A DNA stretch of 64,000 nt, taken from the NCBI GenBank assembly GCA_002270295.1, contig NISF01000005.1, positions 124,555 through 188,554 of the forward strand. Reading direction: 5' to 3'. The position numbers and the translations under genes are program-made. The notes under the pieces are model-generated. The model did no database searches and had not been told where the DNA came from. It worked only from the letters and a program-made list of their open reading frames with translations. The stretch comes from Enterobacter sp. 10-1 (GTDB lineage Bacteria > Pseudomonadota > Gammaproteobacteria > Enterobacterales > Enterobacteriaceae). This document shows positions 42,937 to 51,302 of the stretch, in pieces; within the stretch, counting starts at the first letter, position 1; each line of letters opens with the position of its first letter.

Positions 42937-44009
42937 GCCAGCACCTTTTTTGCCGCCGCAATAACGACGTCGGCGGGAATTAAATCGAGATAGCGTTCTT
43001 CTGTACCGGTATCAATGTCGTCAGGGTCGGGCAGAGGACCAAAGTCTCCGGCCCAGATGACTTCGCCCTTCGCCTGCCACGGGCTCCAGAAGGTTAGCTT
43101 TGATGGGCCGAACAGCGCGACCAGCGGCGTGCCGAGGGCGGCAGCCATATGCATGGGTACGGAATCAACGCCGATAAATAAGCGGGCGTGGCCGATGACC
43201 GCCGCCAGCTGGCGCAGGGTCAGCTGGCCGGCAAGAGAGTGCAGGCGGGCGTCCGGGCAGCCGGCGATAATGGTCTCCACCATGCGCTTCTCTTTCGCGT
43301 CGGGCCCCGACGTTAGCACCACGGCATGTCCCGCCGCGGAGAGCGCGTTAATCAGCGCGCTCATCCGCTCTTCCCGCCAGCATTTAAAGAACCAGCGGGA
43401 GGTGGGCTGAATGACGATATAGTTATCCTCAAACCCCTCCGGCAGCAGCGTTCGGCTACTGTCCCAGTCCTGTTCGCTGTAGCCCATGCGCGCCGGAGCG
43501 TCGTTAGCTGCCAGACCGAGCGGGGCCAGAATGGAGAGGTTCTGCCGCACCGTATGCAGGCTTTGATGTTCCCGGGTGGAGGCCAGGGCGGTATGGCAGA
43601 AGCGCCAGGCCGGATGGCGGCGTTTCGGGAAATCAAAGCCGATGCGCGTGGCGGCGCCGGTTAAGCGGGTAATAATGGCGCTGGGCCACTGATCGGCAAG
43701 GTTGAGCACCAGATCGTAGCGCTGCTGGCGAAGCGTGCGGATCAGCCGCAGCTCCATTTTGAGCTGATGGACGGTTCCCTGTTTTTTCCAGCGGCGGTCA
43801 ATCGCGTAAATCTGGTTAATATCCGCGTTCGCCGCGAGCATATCCCGGGTCTCTTCATAAAGCAGCACATCAACGCTGGCCGCGGGATACTGCCGTTTGA
43901 GGGCGTGAACGAGCGGCGTGATCAGCAGCATATCGCCATGATGGCGCAGCTTGATGACCAGGATGCGCGCCGGGTTCACGGGACCGGGAGAGCGGGTTTC
44001 AGGCGTCAT
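42933..44009 (-). CDS. waaQ: LPS heptosyltransferase III WaaQ
   Basis: 358 residues, GT family 9. RILVIKLRHHGDMLLITPLV at the N-terminus and IGVDSVPMHMAAALGTPLVA near residue 275 are the heptosyltransferase signatures (ADP-heptose site). It adds the branch heptose III to heptose II. First gene of waaQ-wabG-wabH, divergent from wabN. No clear ops/JUMPstart element seen upstream. A weak -10 TAGAAT lies 34 bases before the start. Confidence 0.92.
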   Translation of the reverse strand: MTPETRSPGPVNPARILVIKLRHHGDMLLITPLVHALKRQYPAASVDVLLYEETRDMLAANADINQIYAIDRRWKKQGTVHQLKMELRLIRTLRQQRYDLVLNLADQWPSAIITRLTGAATRIGFDFPKRRHPAWRFCHTALASTREHQSLHTVRQNLSILAPLGLAANDAPARMGYSEQDWDSSRTLLPEGFEDNYIVIQPTSRWFFKCWREERMSALINALSAAGHAVVLTSGPDAKEKRMVETIIAGCPDARLHSLAGQLTLRQLAAVIGHARLFIGVDSVPMHMAAALGTPLVALFGPSKLTFWSPWQAKGEVIWAGDFGPLPDPDDIDTGTEERYLDLIPADVVIAAAKKVLA

Positions 44010-44060
44010 TCTCTGTTCTTCATTCAGTATCAGGGTTCCGATTCTAGGGGATCAGATAGA

Positions 44061-44089
44061 TTGAGAGAAGCGTTGTCTTGCTCTACCAT
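44061..44089 (+). promoter_or_regulatory. wabN promoter
   Basis: TTGAGA and TACCAT with a 17-base spacer. The -10 covers an ATG at 44088 that would otherwise look like a start codon, supporting translation from the GTG at 44121. Confidence 0.55.
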
Positions 44090-44120
44090 GACCCGATACG
44101 TATGGTCTGAGGACGTTTTC

Positions 44121-45083
44121 GTGCACAATCCCGCATTTCTCATCACGATTGATACCGAGGGTGATAACCTCTGGCAAAAACATGACAGCATTACCACCGA
44201 GAATGCGCGTTATTTACCGCGTTTTCAGCAGCTTTGCGAAAAGTATGGCTTTAAGCCGGTCTATTTAACCAACTACGAGATGGCGATAGATCCATTCTAT
44301 ATCGAATTCGCCAAAGATGTGATTGCCCGCGGCACCGCCGAAATCGGCATGCACCTGCATGCCTGGAACAGCCCGCCGACCGACCCGCTGACCGCCGATG
44401 ACTGGCGACATAAGCCCTATCTTATCGAATACAGCGATGCGGCGATGCGTGAAAAAGTCGCTTATATGACCCATCTGCTGGAAGAGACCTTCCAGACTAA
44501 AATGGTCAGCCATCGCGCCGGACGCTGGGCGTTTGATGAGCGCTATGCGCGCCTGCTGGTGGAGCATGGCTATCAGGTCGACTGCTCGGTGACGCCGCGG
44601 GTCAACTGGAAAACGGCGAAAGGCGCCCCGCAGGGCGATGGCGGCACCGATTATCGCCGCTTCCCGCAGCACGCCTATTTCCTCGACGAGAACGATATCA
44701 GCCGGGAAGGGCGTTCTTCGCTGCTGGAGGTGCCGATGAGCATCCAGTACAAACACAGTGCTCTGATGAACGGCATTAAGCAGGGCTATGACCGCCTGCG
44801 CGGCAAGGTGCGCTCGCCGTCGGTTCACTGGCTGCGGCCGATGGGCGGTAACGTTGAGACGATGAAAAAGGTCGTCGAACAGACGTTGACTCAGGGTAAT
44901 GACTACGTCGAATATATGCTCCACTCTTCTGAGTACATGCCCGGCGGCAGCCCGACGTTTAAAAACGAGCAGGATATCGAACGTTTGTATGCGGATCTCG
45001 AAAGCTTCTTCAGCTGGCTGGCGCCGCAGGTCAAAGGGATGACGTTGGCGGAGTACTCTGCCTTCCGGAGAAATCCTACCTAA
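44121..45083 (+). CDS. wabN: LPS core deacetylase WabN (GTG start)
   Basis: 320 residues from GTG with TGAGG eight bases upstream. Polysaccharide-deacetylase fold: LITIDTEGD supplies the metal Asp, GMHLHAW the His pair and SHRAGRW the conserved Arg. In Klebsiella, WabN deacetylates the GlcNAc placed by WabH, leaving glucosamine in the outer core. It is divergent from waaQ. An ATG at 44088 is in frame but lies in the -10 box. Confidence 0.85.
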   Translation: MHNPAFLITIDTEGDNLWQKHDSITTENARYLPRFQQLCEKYGFKPVYLTNYEMAIDPFYIEFAKDVIARGTAEIGMHLHAWNSPPTDPLTADDWRHKPYLIEYSDAAMREKVAYMTHLLEETFQTKMVSHRAGRWAFDERYARLLVEHGYQVDCSVTPRVNWKTAKGAPQGDGGTDYRRFPQHAYFLDENDISREGRSSLLEVPMSIQYKHSALMNGIKQGYDRLRGKVRSPSVHWLRPMGGNVETMKKVVEQTLTQGNDYVEYMLHSSEYMPGGSPTFKNEQDIERLYADLESFFSWLAPQVKGMTLAEYSAFRRNPT

Positions 45084-45116
45084 AAAGGTCAGGTATCATA
45101 GAGATATCTGACCTTT
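45084..45116 (+). terminator. Hairpin after wabN
   Basis: AAAGGTCAG pairs with CTGACCTTT, with further inner pairs (TATC/GATA), immediately after the wabN stop. A T-run is lacking. It marks the GC-to-AT shift into the following genes. Confidence 0.6.
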
Positions 45117-45196
45117 CTGGTGTAACATTATCCGCGTTTATATATTGAGCTTTCGGGTTCTTTCTGTACGGTGTGTTTTCATTTTCTGAGGTATTC

Positions 45197-45838
45197 ATGA
45201 AGATAGTAACGGTATTGCGTTCTGGTGGTGATTATAATCATGATCATGTTCAGTGGTTGTATAAGCAATTACCGGATAATATCGAGAAGATTTGCTTTAC
45301 TGACCTCATCATTCCGGGCGTTCAGACGATTAAACTGACTGAAAATCTTCCCGGCTGGTGGTCAAAAATTGAAATATTTGATCCGCAAAAAGTCGACGAT
45401 GATATTTTCTATATAGATTTAGATGTGGTTGTCGTAGGTGACATTACGGATATTTTGCAAAATACCCGCCTGACTATGTTAAGCGATTTCTTCTTTCCGC
45501 AGAAAACTAAAAACTCGGCAATAATGCGTATCCCGCATGAAGAGAAATTTAAAGTATGGGAAGCTTTCAGACGCTATCCACAGTTGTTTATGACGCGTTA
45601 TCAGAGCGGTGGGGATCAGGAGTTTATTAGTAAAATATATCCTCAAGCGTCGATCTGGCAGGACATATTGCCTGGACAAATTGTCAGCTATAAAAAGCAT
45701 GTCATTAGTAAGAAGAAAAATGAGCATGCGATCGGAAACGGTTCCGTGCCTGTCGGAACTCGAATTGTATGCTTCCATGGAAAACCAAGACCGTGGGATT
45801 GCGGTGAAGTATGGGTACCCCCATTTGTGAAAAGCTAA
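45197..45838 (+). CDS. Putative glycosyltransferase with DxD motif, outer core
   Basis: 213 residues from the ATG preceded by TGAGGTATTC. An alternative ATG eight codons earlier has no site. FYIDLDVVVVGDI near residue 80 is a strong DxD-type metal motif as in GT8 and related GT-A enzymes. QSGGDQEF and CFHGKPRPWD near the end resemble acceptor/donor loops. There is no membrane segment. Between wabN and waaL it probably adds a variable outer-core sugar. Family and sugar unassigned. The AT-rich composition suggests transfer. Confidence 0.75.
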   Translation: MKIVTVLRSGGDYNHDHVQWLYKQLPDNIEKICFTDLIIPGVQTIKLTENLPGWWSKIEIFDPQKVDDDIFYIDLDVVVVGDITDILQNTRLTMLSDFFFPQKTKNSAIMRIPHEEKFKVWEAFRRYPQLFMTRYQSGGDQEFISKIYPQASIWQDILPGQIVSYKKHVISKKKNEHAIGNGSVPVGTRIVCFHGKPRPWDCGEVWVPPFVKS

Positions 45839-45844
45839 TCAGAC

Positions 45845-47071
45845 ATGATCAGAGATAAGTTTCCGTTAATAATATTGCTGGCGGCAATATTATCTTGCGC
45901 GGTAGTAACCCCAGAAAAAATAATGGGGAGAAACCTTTTTTACCTTTCCTCAATGATTACCGTTAGTTATGCAGCAATAAACTTTAAAGCACTGCGTTTC
46001 AAAACTGAAGAAGTTGTGCTGGCAGCTACTCTTTTTTTGATGGGAGTTTCACAGTTGCTGTGGACATATAGATTCCCTGCTAATGCTACCGAAGTTTATA
46101 TGGCTGATCTTAGCTATGCACGAACGGGTGCCTATTTGATTATTGGTTCAGTAGTGATGCTGCTGATTTCAGCAGTGCTACGCCTAATTAAACCGTATCC
46201 AGGGCAGTTTATTAACTACATGCTGCTATTAGGTTTCGCCTATTTAACATTATATGCACTGCATTTCCACTTCTTTATTTCTGATGATCGTCTGAGAATA
46301 GATAGTTCAGCAACGTTAAGTGCCTATATTTATGCGTTCTATACCATGATTACGCTTTACGCTTTATCATGTGTGAAAATTCGCTACCGTGCTCCGATAA
46401 TTATTACAGTTGTTGTTTTATCGTTATGGATTATATTTTTGACGCAAACCCGGTCAGTGTTAATTTTTTACCCGGCAATTTTGTTATATTGTTTGCTGAA
46501 AAGCAAAATGCTGTCCAGGGCAAAATTTATAGCGCTGTGTGTGGCGTCTTTATTAGCCTCACTGGTGATGATTGAGTTTGCTTTTCCGACCATCAAGGTG
46601 CGGGCGGTGGAGGCCGTTAGCGAACTGTCTGAATATCAAAACGATAACAATACCTCGCTGGGTGCCAGATTAAGTATGTGGCATACGGGGGTCTATGAGA
46701 TATACCACCATCCTTCAGGGGTCAGCTCTCAGGACCGCTATGAAATTCTGTCGCAGTTAATGCAAGAGAAAGAGCATGGTAATCCGGAGGGAATGCGTAA
46801 CATGGTTTACCATTTGCACAACGACCTCATTGAGACGATGTCATTACAAGGCGTTATCGGTGGAATCATCTTACTGTGCCTGTACACGGCAATGGTTTTC
46901 TATGTTCGTAGAAAAGGGATATTGTCGTGCGGCACCGCTTTTTTATGTGCGCCGGTTATCTTGTTCGGCTCGGTGGATTCGCTTTTTATTCATGACCGAT
47001 TTATTGTCATGCTCATCACCGGTCTCATTATTTTCGCGGGCCTATCGGGAGCCAAACAAGCGCGAGCATGA
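45845..47071 (+). CDS. waaL: O-antigen ligase WaaL
   Basis: 408 residues with about 11 membrane helices and one long periplasmic loop (about 270-325) between helices. TQTRSVLIFYP contains the conserved Arg region, and HLHNDLIETMSLQGVIGG contains the family's catalytic-type His. It joins O-polysaccharide from undecaprenyl-PP to the lipid A core on the periplasmic face. Sequence is highly variable between core types, as expected. AT-rich. Weak SD. Its stop abuts the stop of the WaaZ-like gene with no spacer. Confidence 0.9.
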   Translation: MIRDKFPLIILLAAILSCAVVTPEKIMGRNLFYLSSMITVSYAAINFKALRFKTEEVVLAATLFLMGVSQLLWTYRFPANATEVYMADLSYARTGAYLIIGSVVMLLISAVLRLIKPYPGQFINYMLLLGFAYLTLYALHFHFFISDDRLRIDSSATLSAYIYAFYTMITLYALSCVKIRYRAPIIITVVVLSLWIIFLTQTRSVLIFYPAILLYCLLKSKMLSRAKFIALCVASLLASLVMIEFAFPTIKVRAVEAVSELSEYQNDNNTSLGARLSMWHTGVYEIYHHPSGVSSQDRYEILSQLMQEKEHGNPEGMRNMVYHLHNDLIETMSLQGVIGGIILLCLYTAMVFYVRRKGILSCGTAFLCAPVILFGSVDSLFIHDRFIVMLITGLIIFAGLSGAKQARA

Positions 47072-48007
47072 TCAGGTGAAAGAGGTGGCCTGTTCGGTCA
47101 CTTCTTTCACAATTTGGCTGAACGGCACTTTACTGAATATATCGACAGGAACCGCGCTATTTATTGAGGTATTGATAATGTTGATTCCGGAGCTTTGCAT
47201 ATAGCGGCTGGCCAGTGCAAGCGCAGGGAAAATCAGCGCAGTAACCTTGCTTTCGAGATAAGAAGGCAGCTTATTTGCATCATTTTCATAAAATCGTGGC
47301 CGATTGAAATTATTCATATCCAGACCAGCGATGATAACTTTATCAAACCCAAGGTAGGCAATAATTTGCAGCGCCCAGTAGGCTACGGTGCCTGCATCGA
47401 ATATCCCTTGACGAATATCGATAGAAAAAGCAATGTTATCAATACGCTCGTGCAATATTACCGTGTCAAAGTCGGTAAACCGGGCGCGAATATCTTTGCT
47501 GACTACCCGAGGTTGATAAATTTTGTAGCAGGCATCTTCAATCAGCGCCAGTCGGCAGCGGATATTCTCCATGCCTGTGCGATCGATAATTTTGGCAATA
47601 CCGTGGGCGGTTGTGAAAAATAGAATCTGCGGATTGCTGACAATAGCGGAAATGATGTCCGGCTTGCGGTCGAAAAATTCCATATCCACGATAAGGTATA
47701 AGGAGAAACTGAGTTTTCCTTCCAGTGAGAAGGCACCATTCACGCCCATTACCGGTACGGTACGAGGGGTAACGGAAAAATCAATATCTTTAACCGATGG
47801 CCCCGTGGCGGTCAGTAGCAGTGGTCCGGAAAAGCTATTTTTCAGCTCGCTCAGGCTGCACAGCGGTACCGTTTTGCCTTTGTAAATTAGTGAACAAATC
47901 TCACCCGACGCTGCGCGGGTTATCTTTGCCCACGGCCACAGGTTTTCATTATGGCGAAAGGCACGCGGATGCGTGTAGCGATAGATTTGCTTAAACAATG
48001 AGCCCAT
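47072..48007 (-). CDS. WaaZ-like LPS core biosynthesis protein
   Basis: 311 residues. TATGPSVKDIDF and MGVNGAFSLEGK near residue 90 and IIAGLDMNNFNRPRFYENDA near residue 230 resemble E. coli WaaZ (recalled block SGLDLTGSCSRFYDEN), a protein required for adding the third Kdo. No membrane helix. Its ATG overlaps the waaC stop (TGATG), so it belongs to the hldD-waaF-waaC operon. AT-rich compared with waaC. A Kdo- or core-modifying role is probable but unproven. Confidence 0.7.
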   Translation of the reverse strand: MGSLFKQIYRYTHPRAFRHNENLWPWAKITRAASGEICSLIYKGKTVPLCSLSELKNSFSGPLLLTATGPSVKDIDFSVTPRTVPVMGVNGAFSLEGKLSFSLYLIVDMEFFDRKPDIISAIVSNPQILFFTTAHGIAKIIDRTGMENIRCRLALIEDACYKIYQPRVVSKDIRARFTDFDTVILHERIDNIAFSIDIRQGIFDAGTVAYWALQIIAYLGFDKVIIAGLDMNNFNRPRFYENDANKLPSYLESKVTALIFPALALASRYMQSSGINIINTSINSAVPVDIFSKVPFSQIVKEVTEQATSFT

Positions 48008-48978
48008 CAGGCCAGTCCCTGGGAGGTCAACAATTGCAGAACCCGTGAGGCGCTAATATCCCCCGTGCTGCTGCCGTTTTCCGGACGCACGACGTACTGG
48101 TTTTGCCCATAGCCGCCGATAAGACCCGGATCGGTCGGGCCGTAGAGGGTAAAATTAGGCTTATCGAGCGCGGCGGTTAAATGACTCAGGCCGGTATCGA
48201 CGGAAACCACGCCGCGGGCGCCGGCCAGAACCTGGGCGACCTGCTCCAGGCTCATGCGCGGCAGCACCTCGACGAAATCGTGCCCCTGCGCCAGCCGCCC
48301 GGCCCTCGCCTCTTCGTGCGGCGCGCCCCACGGCAGCTTAATCCGCAGGCCGCTGTCGGCCAGCAGCGCGATAAGCGCCTGCCAGTTCTCTTCCGGCCAG
48401 TGTTTATCATGGCGGGTGGTGGCGTGGAGGAAGACCAGGTACGGCGCGGCACCGGCGTCTTCCTGGCGCAGAAAGTGGCGGGCAATCGCGTAATCGCCCT
48501 GAGTCTCTGGTTTGGCATAGCCGAGGCTTTTGGCAAACAGCTCGCGGGTACGCTCAACGGCGTGCTGCTGCCTGGCAATGTGGTGGCGACGGTTGTAGAA
48601 CAGGCAGGCCAGCGGCTCGCGGGCGGTTTGCCAGTCCATACCGTGCTTCACGCCGTGCGCCAGCCGGGTGACCAGGGCGGCGCTTTTCACCAGACCCTGG
48701 GCGTCAATGATTGCATCGTACTTCTCCGCCCGCAGCGCCTGGCGGAAGGCTTTACGCTCGGTCTTAACCGGCGCGGAAAACCAGGCCTTGCGCCAGCGGC
48801 GAATGGCCACCGGAATCACGCGGTCAACGCTTTGGTGCCAGGAGGGGATCTGGGCGAAGCCCTCCTCGACCACCCAGTCGAAACGAATCCCGGGAAAGGC
48901 CTGCGCGGCGTCGGTCAGCGCGGGCAGCGTGTGCAGAACGTCGCCCATGGACGAGGTTTTAACGATCAATACCCGCAT
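48007..48978 (-). CDS. waaC: LPS heptosyltransferase I
   Basis: 323 residues, GT family 9. MRVLIVKTSSMGDVLHTLPAL and VSVDTGLSHLTAALDKP are the ADP-heptose transferase signatures. It adds heptose I to Kdo2-lipid A. Three bases separate it from waaF. Its stop overlaps the start of the WaaZ-like gene. Confidence 0.97.
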   Translation of the reverse strand: MRVLIVKTSSMGDVLHTLPALTDAAQAFPGIRFDWVVEEGFAQIPSWHQSVDRVIPVAIRRWRKAWFSAPVKTERKAFRQALRAEKYDAIIDAQGLVKSAALVTRLAHGVKHGMDWQTAREPLACLFYNRRHHIARQQHAVERTRELFAKSLGYAKPETQGDYAIARHFLRQEDAGAAPYLVFLHATTRHDKHWPEENWQALIALLADSGLRIKLPWGAPHEEARAGRLAQGHDFVEVLPRMSLEQVAQVLAGARGVVSVDTGLSHLTAALDKPNFTLYGPTDPGLIGGYGQNQYVVRPENGSSTGDISASRVLQLLTSQGLA

Positions 48979-48981
48979 CCG

Positions 48982-50040
48982 CTACGCTTCCTCTTTTTCC
49001 GGTTCGTCCTGCAGCAGCGGGTTCAGCTCTTCCAGTACGCGCTGCGGCGTAATATCGATCAGGCTCTGATGATATCCTTCAGCCGCATCTCCTTTCCGCA
49101 CCTTGTGGTAGCCGCTGATCAGGCGGATTGTCCGCGCCTTATGCGACAGCGGTGGCGTAAAGTCTGGGCTGCTCGGGCCGTACAGCGCGACCAGCGGACG
49201 ATTGAGCGCGGCGGCGACGTGCATCAGCCCGGAGTCGTTGCTGACAACCGCTTTGCAGGCGGCAATCAGTACCACCGCCTGTTCAAGCTGGGTTTCGCCG
49301 GCCAGGTTACGGCACCATGCCTGCTGCTGGGTGCTGAGAGCGGCCAGAATGTCGTTGCCAGCCTCATGGTCCTTGGCCGAACCGAAAAGCAGCACCTGAT
49401 AGCCGTCATCGATCAGCCGTTTGGCCAGTTCGGCATAGTGGTAGTGCGGCCAGCGCTTGGCCGGACCGAACTCAGCCCCGGGGCAGAAGCCGATAATGGG
49501 GCGATGGGCGGAAATATTGAAGGCGTTGCAGACCTGCGACTTTTCCCCTTCATGCACCTGCAGCTGCGGCCAGAGCAGCGGCTGAGGCAGATCTTTCGCG
49601 CCGCGCATAACGCCTTTGTCGTAGGCTAAAGCCACGTAGCGCTCAACCATCAGCGGCCACGCGTCTTTATCCAGCGTTCTGGCGTCGTTCAGCAGGCCGT
49701 AGCGCATCTCGCCGCGCCAGCCGGTGCGGTGTGGGATGTTGGCGAAGAAAGGAACCAGCGCCGATTTAAACGAGTTCGGCAGCACGTAGGCGCGATCGTA
49801 GCGACGTTCGCGCAGGCTGAGCCCGAGCTTGCGCCGTTCGCCGATCTCCAGCGCGCCGTGGCCGAGCGGCATGGGAATGGCTTCGTTGACTTCCGGCATC
49901 CGTGACAGCAGCGGACGGCACCACGCGGGCGCCATCACGTCGATGATTGCCTGGGGATAGCGCGCCTTGAGCGTGCGATAGAGGCTTTGCGACATCATCA
50001 TGTCGCCCACCCATGACGGGCCGATCACCAGTATTTTCAT
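48982..50040 (-). CDS. waaF: LPS heptosyltransferase II
   Basis: 352 residues, GT family 9. MKILVIGPSWVGDMMMSQSL at the start, PGAEFGPAKRWP and SNDSGLMHVAAALNRPL for ADP-heptose. It adds heptose II to heptose I. The gap to hldD upstream is 83 bases and consists of ERIC sequence, whereas enterobacterial hldD-waaF pairs are usually close together. Confidence 0.97.
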   Translation of the reverse strand: MKILVIGPSWVGDMMMSQSLYRTLKARYPQAIIDVMAPAWCRPLLSRMPEVNEAIPMPLGHGALEIGERRKLGLSLRERRYDRAYVLPNSFKSALVPFFANIPHRTGWRGEMRYGLLNDARTLDKDAWPLMVERYVALAYDKGVMRGAKDLPQPLLWPQLQVHEGEKSQVCNAFNISAHRPIIGFCPGAEFGPAKRWPHYHYAELAKRLIDDGYQVLLFGSAKDHEAGNDILAALSTQQQAWCRNLAGETQLEQAVVLIAACKAVVSNDSGLMHVAAALNRPLVALYGPSSPDFTPPLSHKARTIRLISGYHKVRKGDAAEGYHQSLIDITPQRVLEELNPLLQDEPEKEEA

Positions 50041-50042
50041 TC

Positions 50043-50143
50043 ACTTCATCCTTCAAACGGTCTCTGCGTTGGCTACCTGCGTTCACTCCGGTCACTTGCT
50101 TTTGTAAGCTCCCGGAGATTCACTTAGCTGCCCGAATGATTTT
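50043..50143. repeat. ERIC element between waaF and hldD
   Basis: CTTCATCCTTCAAACGG, CTGCGTTGGCT, CACTCCGGTCACTTGCTT and GTAAGCTCCCGGAGATTCAC match the ERIC consensus in order, including both regions used as ERIC PCR primers. The far end (GCTGCCCGAATGATTTTG) lies inside the end of hldD. The element is inverted-repeat rich and transcribed in the hldD operon. Confidence 0.85.
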
Positions 50144-51089
50144 GTGAATTTGTATCGCTGTCGCGGTTCAGCCAATGCATGTACTCAGTGACGCCTTCGG
50201 CCACGGTTTTGAAAGGCTTATCATAGCCTGCCGCACGCAGGTTGGTGAGATCTGCCTGCGTAAACGCTTGGTAACGGCCCTTCAGCTTGTCCGGGAACGG
50301 GATATATTCGATGCTGCCCTTCTGGTGGAACGCCAGAGTGGCGTCGGCTACCGCCTGGAAGGATTCCGCCCGGCCGGTGCCGAGATTGAAAATACCGGAC
50401 GCGCCGTTCTCCCAGAACCACAGGTTGACCGCCGCCACGTCGCCGACGTAGACGAAGTCGCGCTTGAAGCCGTCGCTGCCTTCGAACAGTTTCGGACTTT
50501 CGCCATTATTCAGCTGGGTATTGAGGTGGAACGCCACGCTTGCCATGCTGCCTTTATGGCCTTCGCGCGGCCCGTAGACGTTGAAATAGCGGAAGCCGAC
50601 TATCTGCGAATCGACTTCCGGCAGGATCTGGCGCACGTATTCGTCAAACAGGAACTTGGAGTAGCCGTAGACGTTGAGCGGCTGCTCGTATTCGCGGGAT
50701 TCGATAAAGTCGCTGGTACGGCCGCCGTAGGTGGCTGCGGAAGAGGCGTACAGGAACGGGATCTCGCGCTCCAGGCAGTAGTGAAGAAGCTCTTTAGAGT
50801 ACTGATAGTTGTTATCCATCATGTACTTGCCGTCCCACTCCGTGGTGGAGGAGCAGGCGCCTTCATGGAATACCGCTTCAATTTCTTCGCCGAACTCTTC
50901 GCCCGCCATAACCTGGATCAGGAAGTCTTCTTTATCCATGTAATCAGCGATGTTCAGGTCAACCAGGTTCACAAACTTGGTGCCATCTTTCAGATTATCT
51001 ACGACCAAAATGTCGGTAATGCCTTTGTCATTCAGGGCCTTGACGATATTGCTGCCGATAAACCCTGCGCCGCCGGTAACGATGATCAT
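50124..51089 (-). CDS. hldD: ADP-L-glycero-D-manno-heptose 6-epimerase
   Basis: 321 residues. Rossmann motif [10 protein letters not shown] at 5-14 and the SDR Tyr-Lys pair in YGYSKF near residue 140. It epimerises ADP-D-glycero- to ADP-L-glycero-manno-heptose for WaaC, WaaF and WaaQ. E. coli HldD stops right after NRDA (310 residues). Here the end reads [14 protein letters not shown], about ten residues longer, encoded by the end of the adjoining ERIC. The tail lies outside the conserved enzyme, so activity is probably kept. Confidence 0.96.
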   Translation of the reverse strand: MIIVTGGAGFIGSNIVKALNDKGITDILVVDNLKDGTKFVNLVDLNIADYMDKEDFLIQVMAGEEFGEEIEAVFHEGACSSTTEWDGKYMMDNNYQYSKELLHYCLEREIPFLYASSAATYGGRTSDFIESREYEQPLNVYGYSKFLFDEYVRQILPEVDSQIVGFRYFNVYGPREGHKGSMASVAFHLNTQLNNGESPKLFEGSDGFKRDFVYVGDVAAVNLWFWENGASGIFNLGTGRAESFQAVADATLAFHQKGSIEYIPFPDKLKGRYQAFTQADLTNLRAAGYDKPFKTVAEGVTEYMHWLNRDSDTNSQNHSGS

Positions 51090-51302
51090 AACAGTAACCT
51101 TTGAAGTATGGAGTCCAGAGATAATCCGGACATGAATGCTTCTATCATATCACCACATGAGACAGGCTTCAGCCCTTCGCAGAAAAGGTGCTGGGCGTGC
51201 GTGATTTATGCTGCAAATAATTCATTCAGGCATGCATCATCTCGTATCAGCGTATAGCTTTGGGTAATATGTGCCAAATTTTGCCGAATCTGGAGAGTTG
51301 CA

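Noticed and set aside
42933-44120. ops/JUMPstart (RfaH) element ahead of waaQ
   Set aside because: No GGCGGTAG-type sequence in the waaQ-wabN spacer.
48181-49629. 482-codon open frame opposite waaC and waaF
   Set aside because: Spans two well-identified heptosyltransferase genes on the other strand; composition typical of antisense frames.
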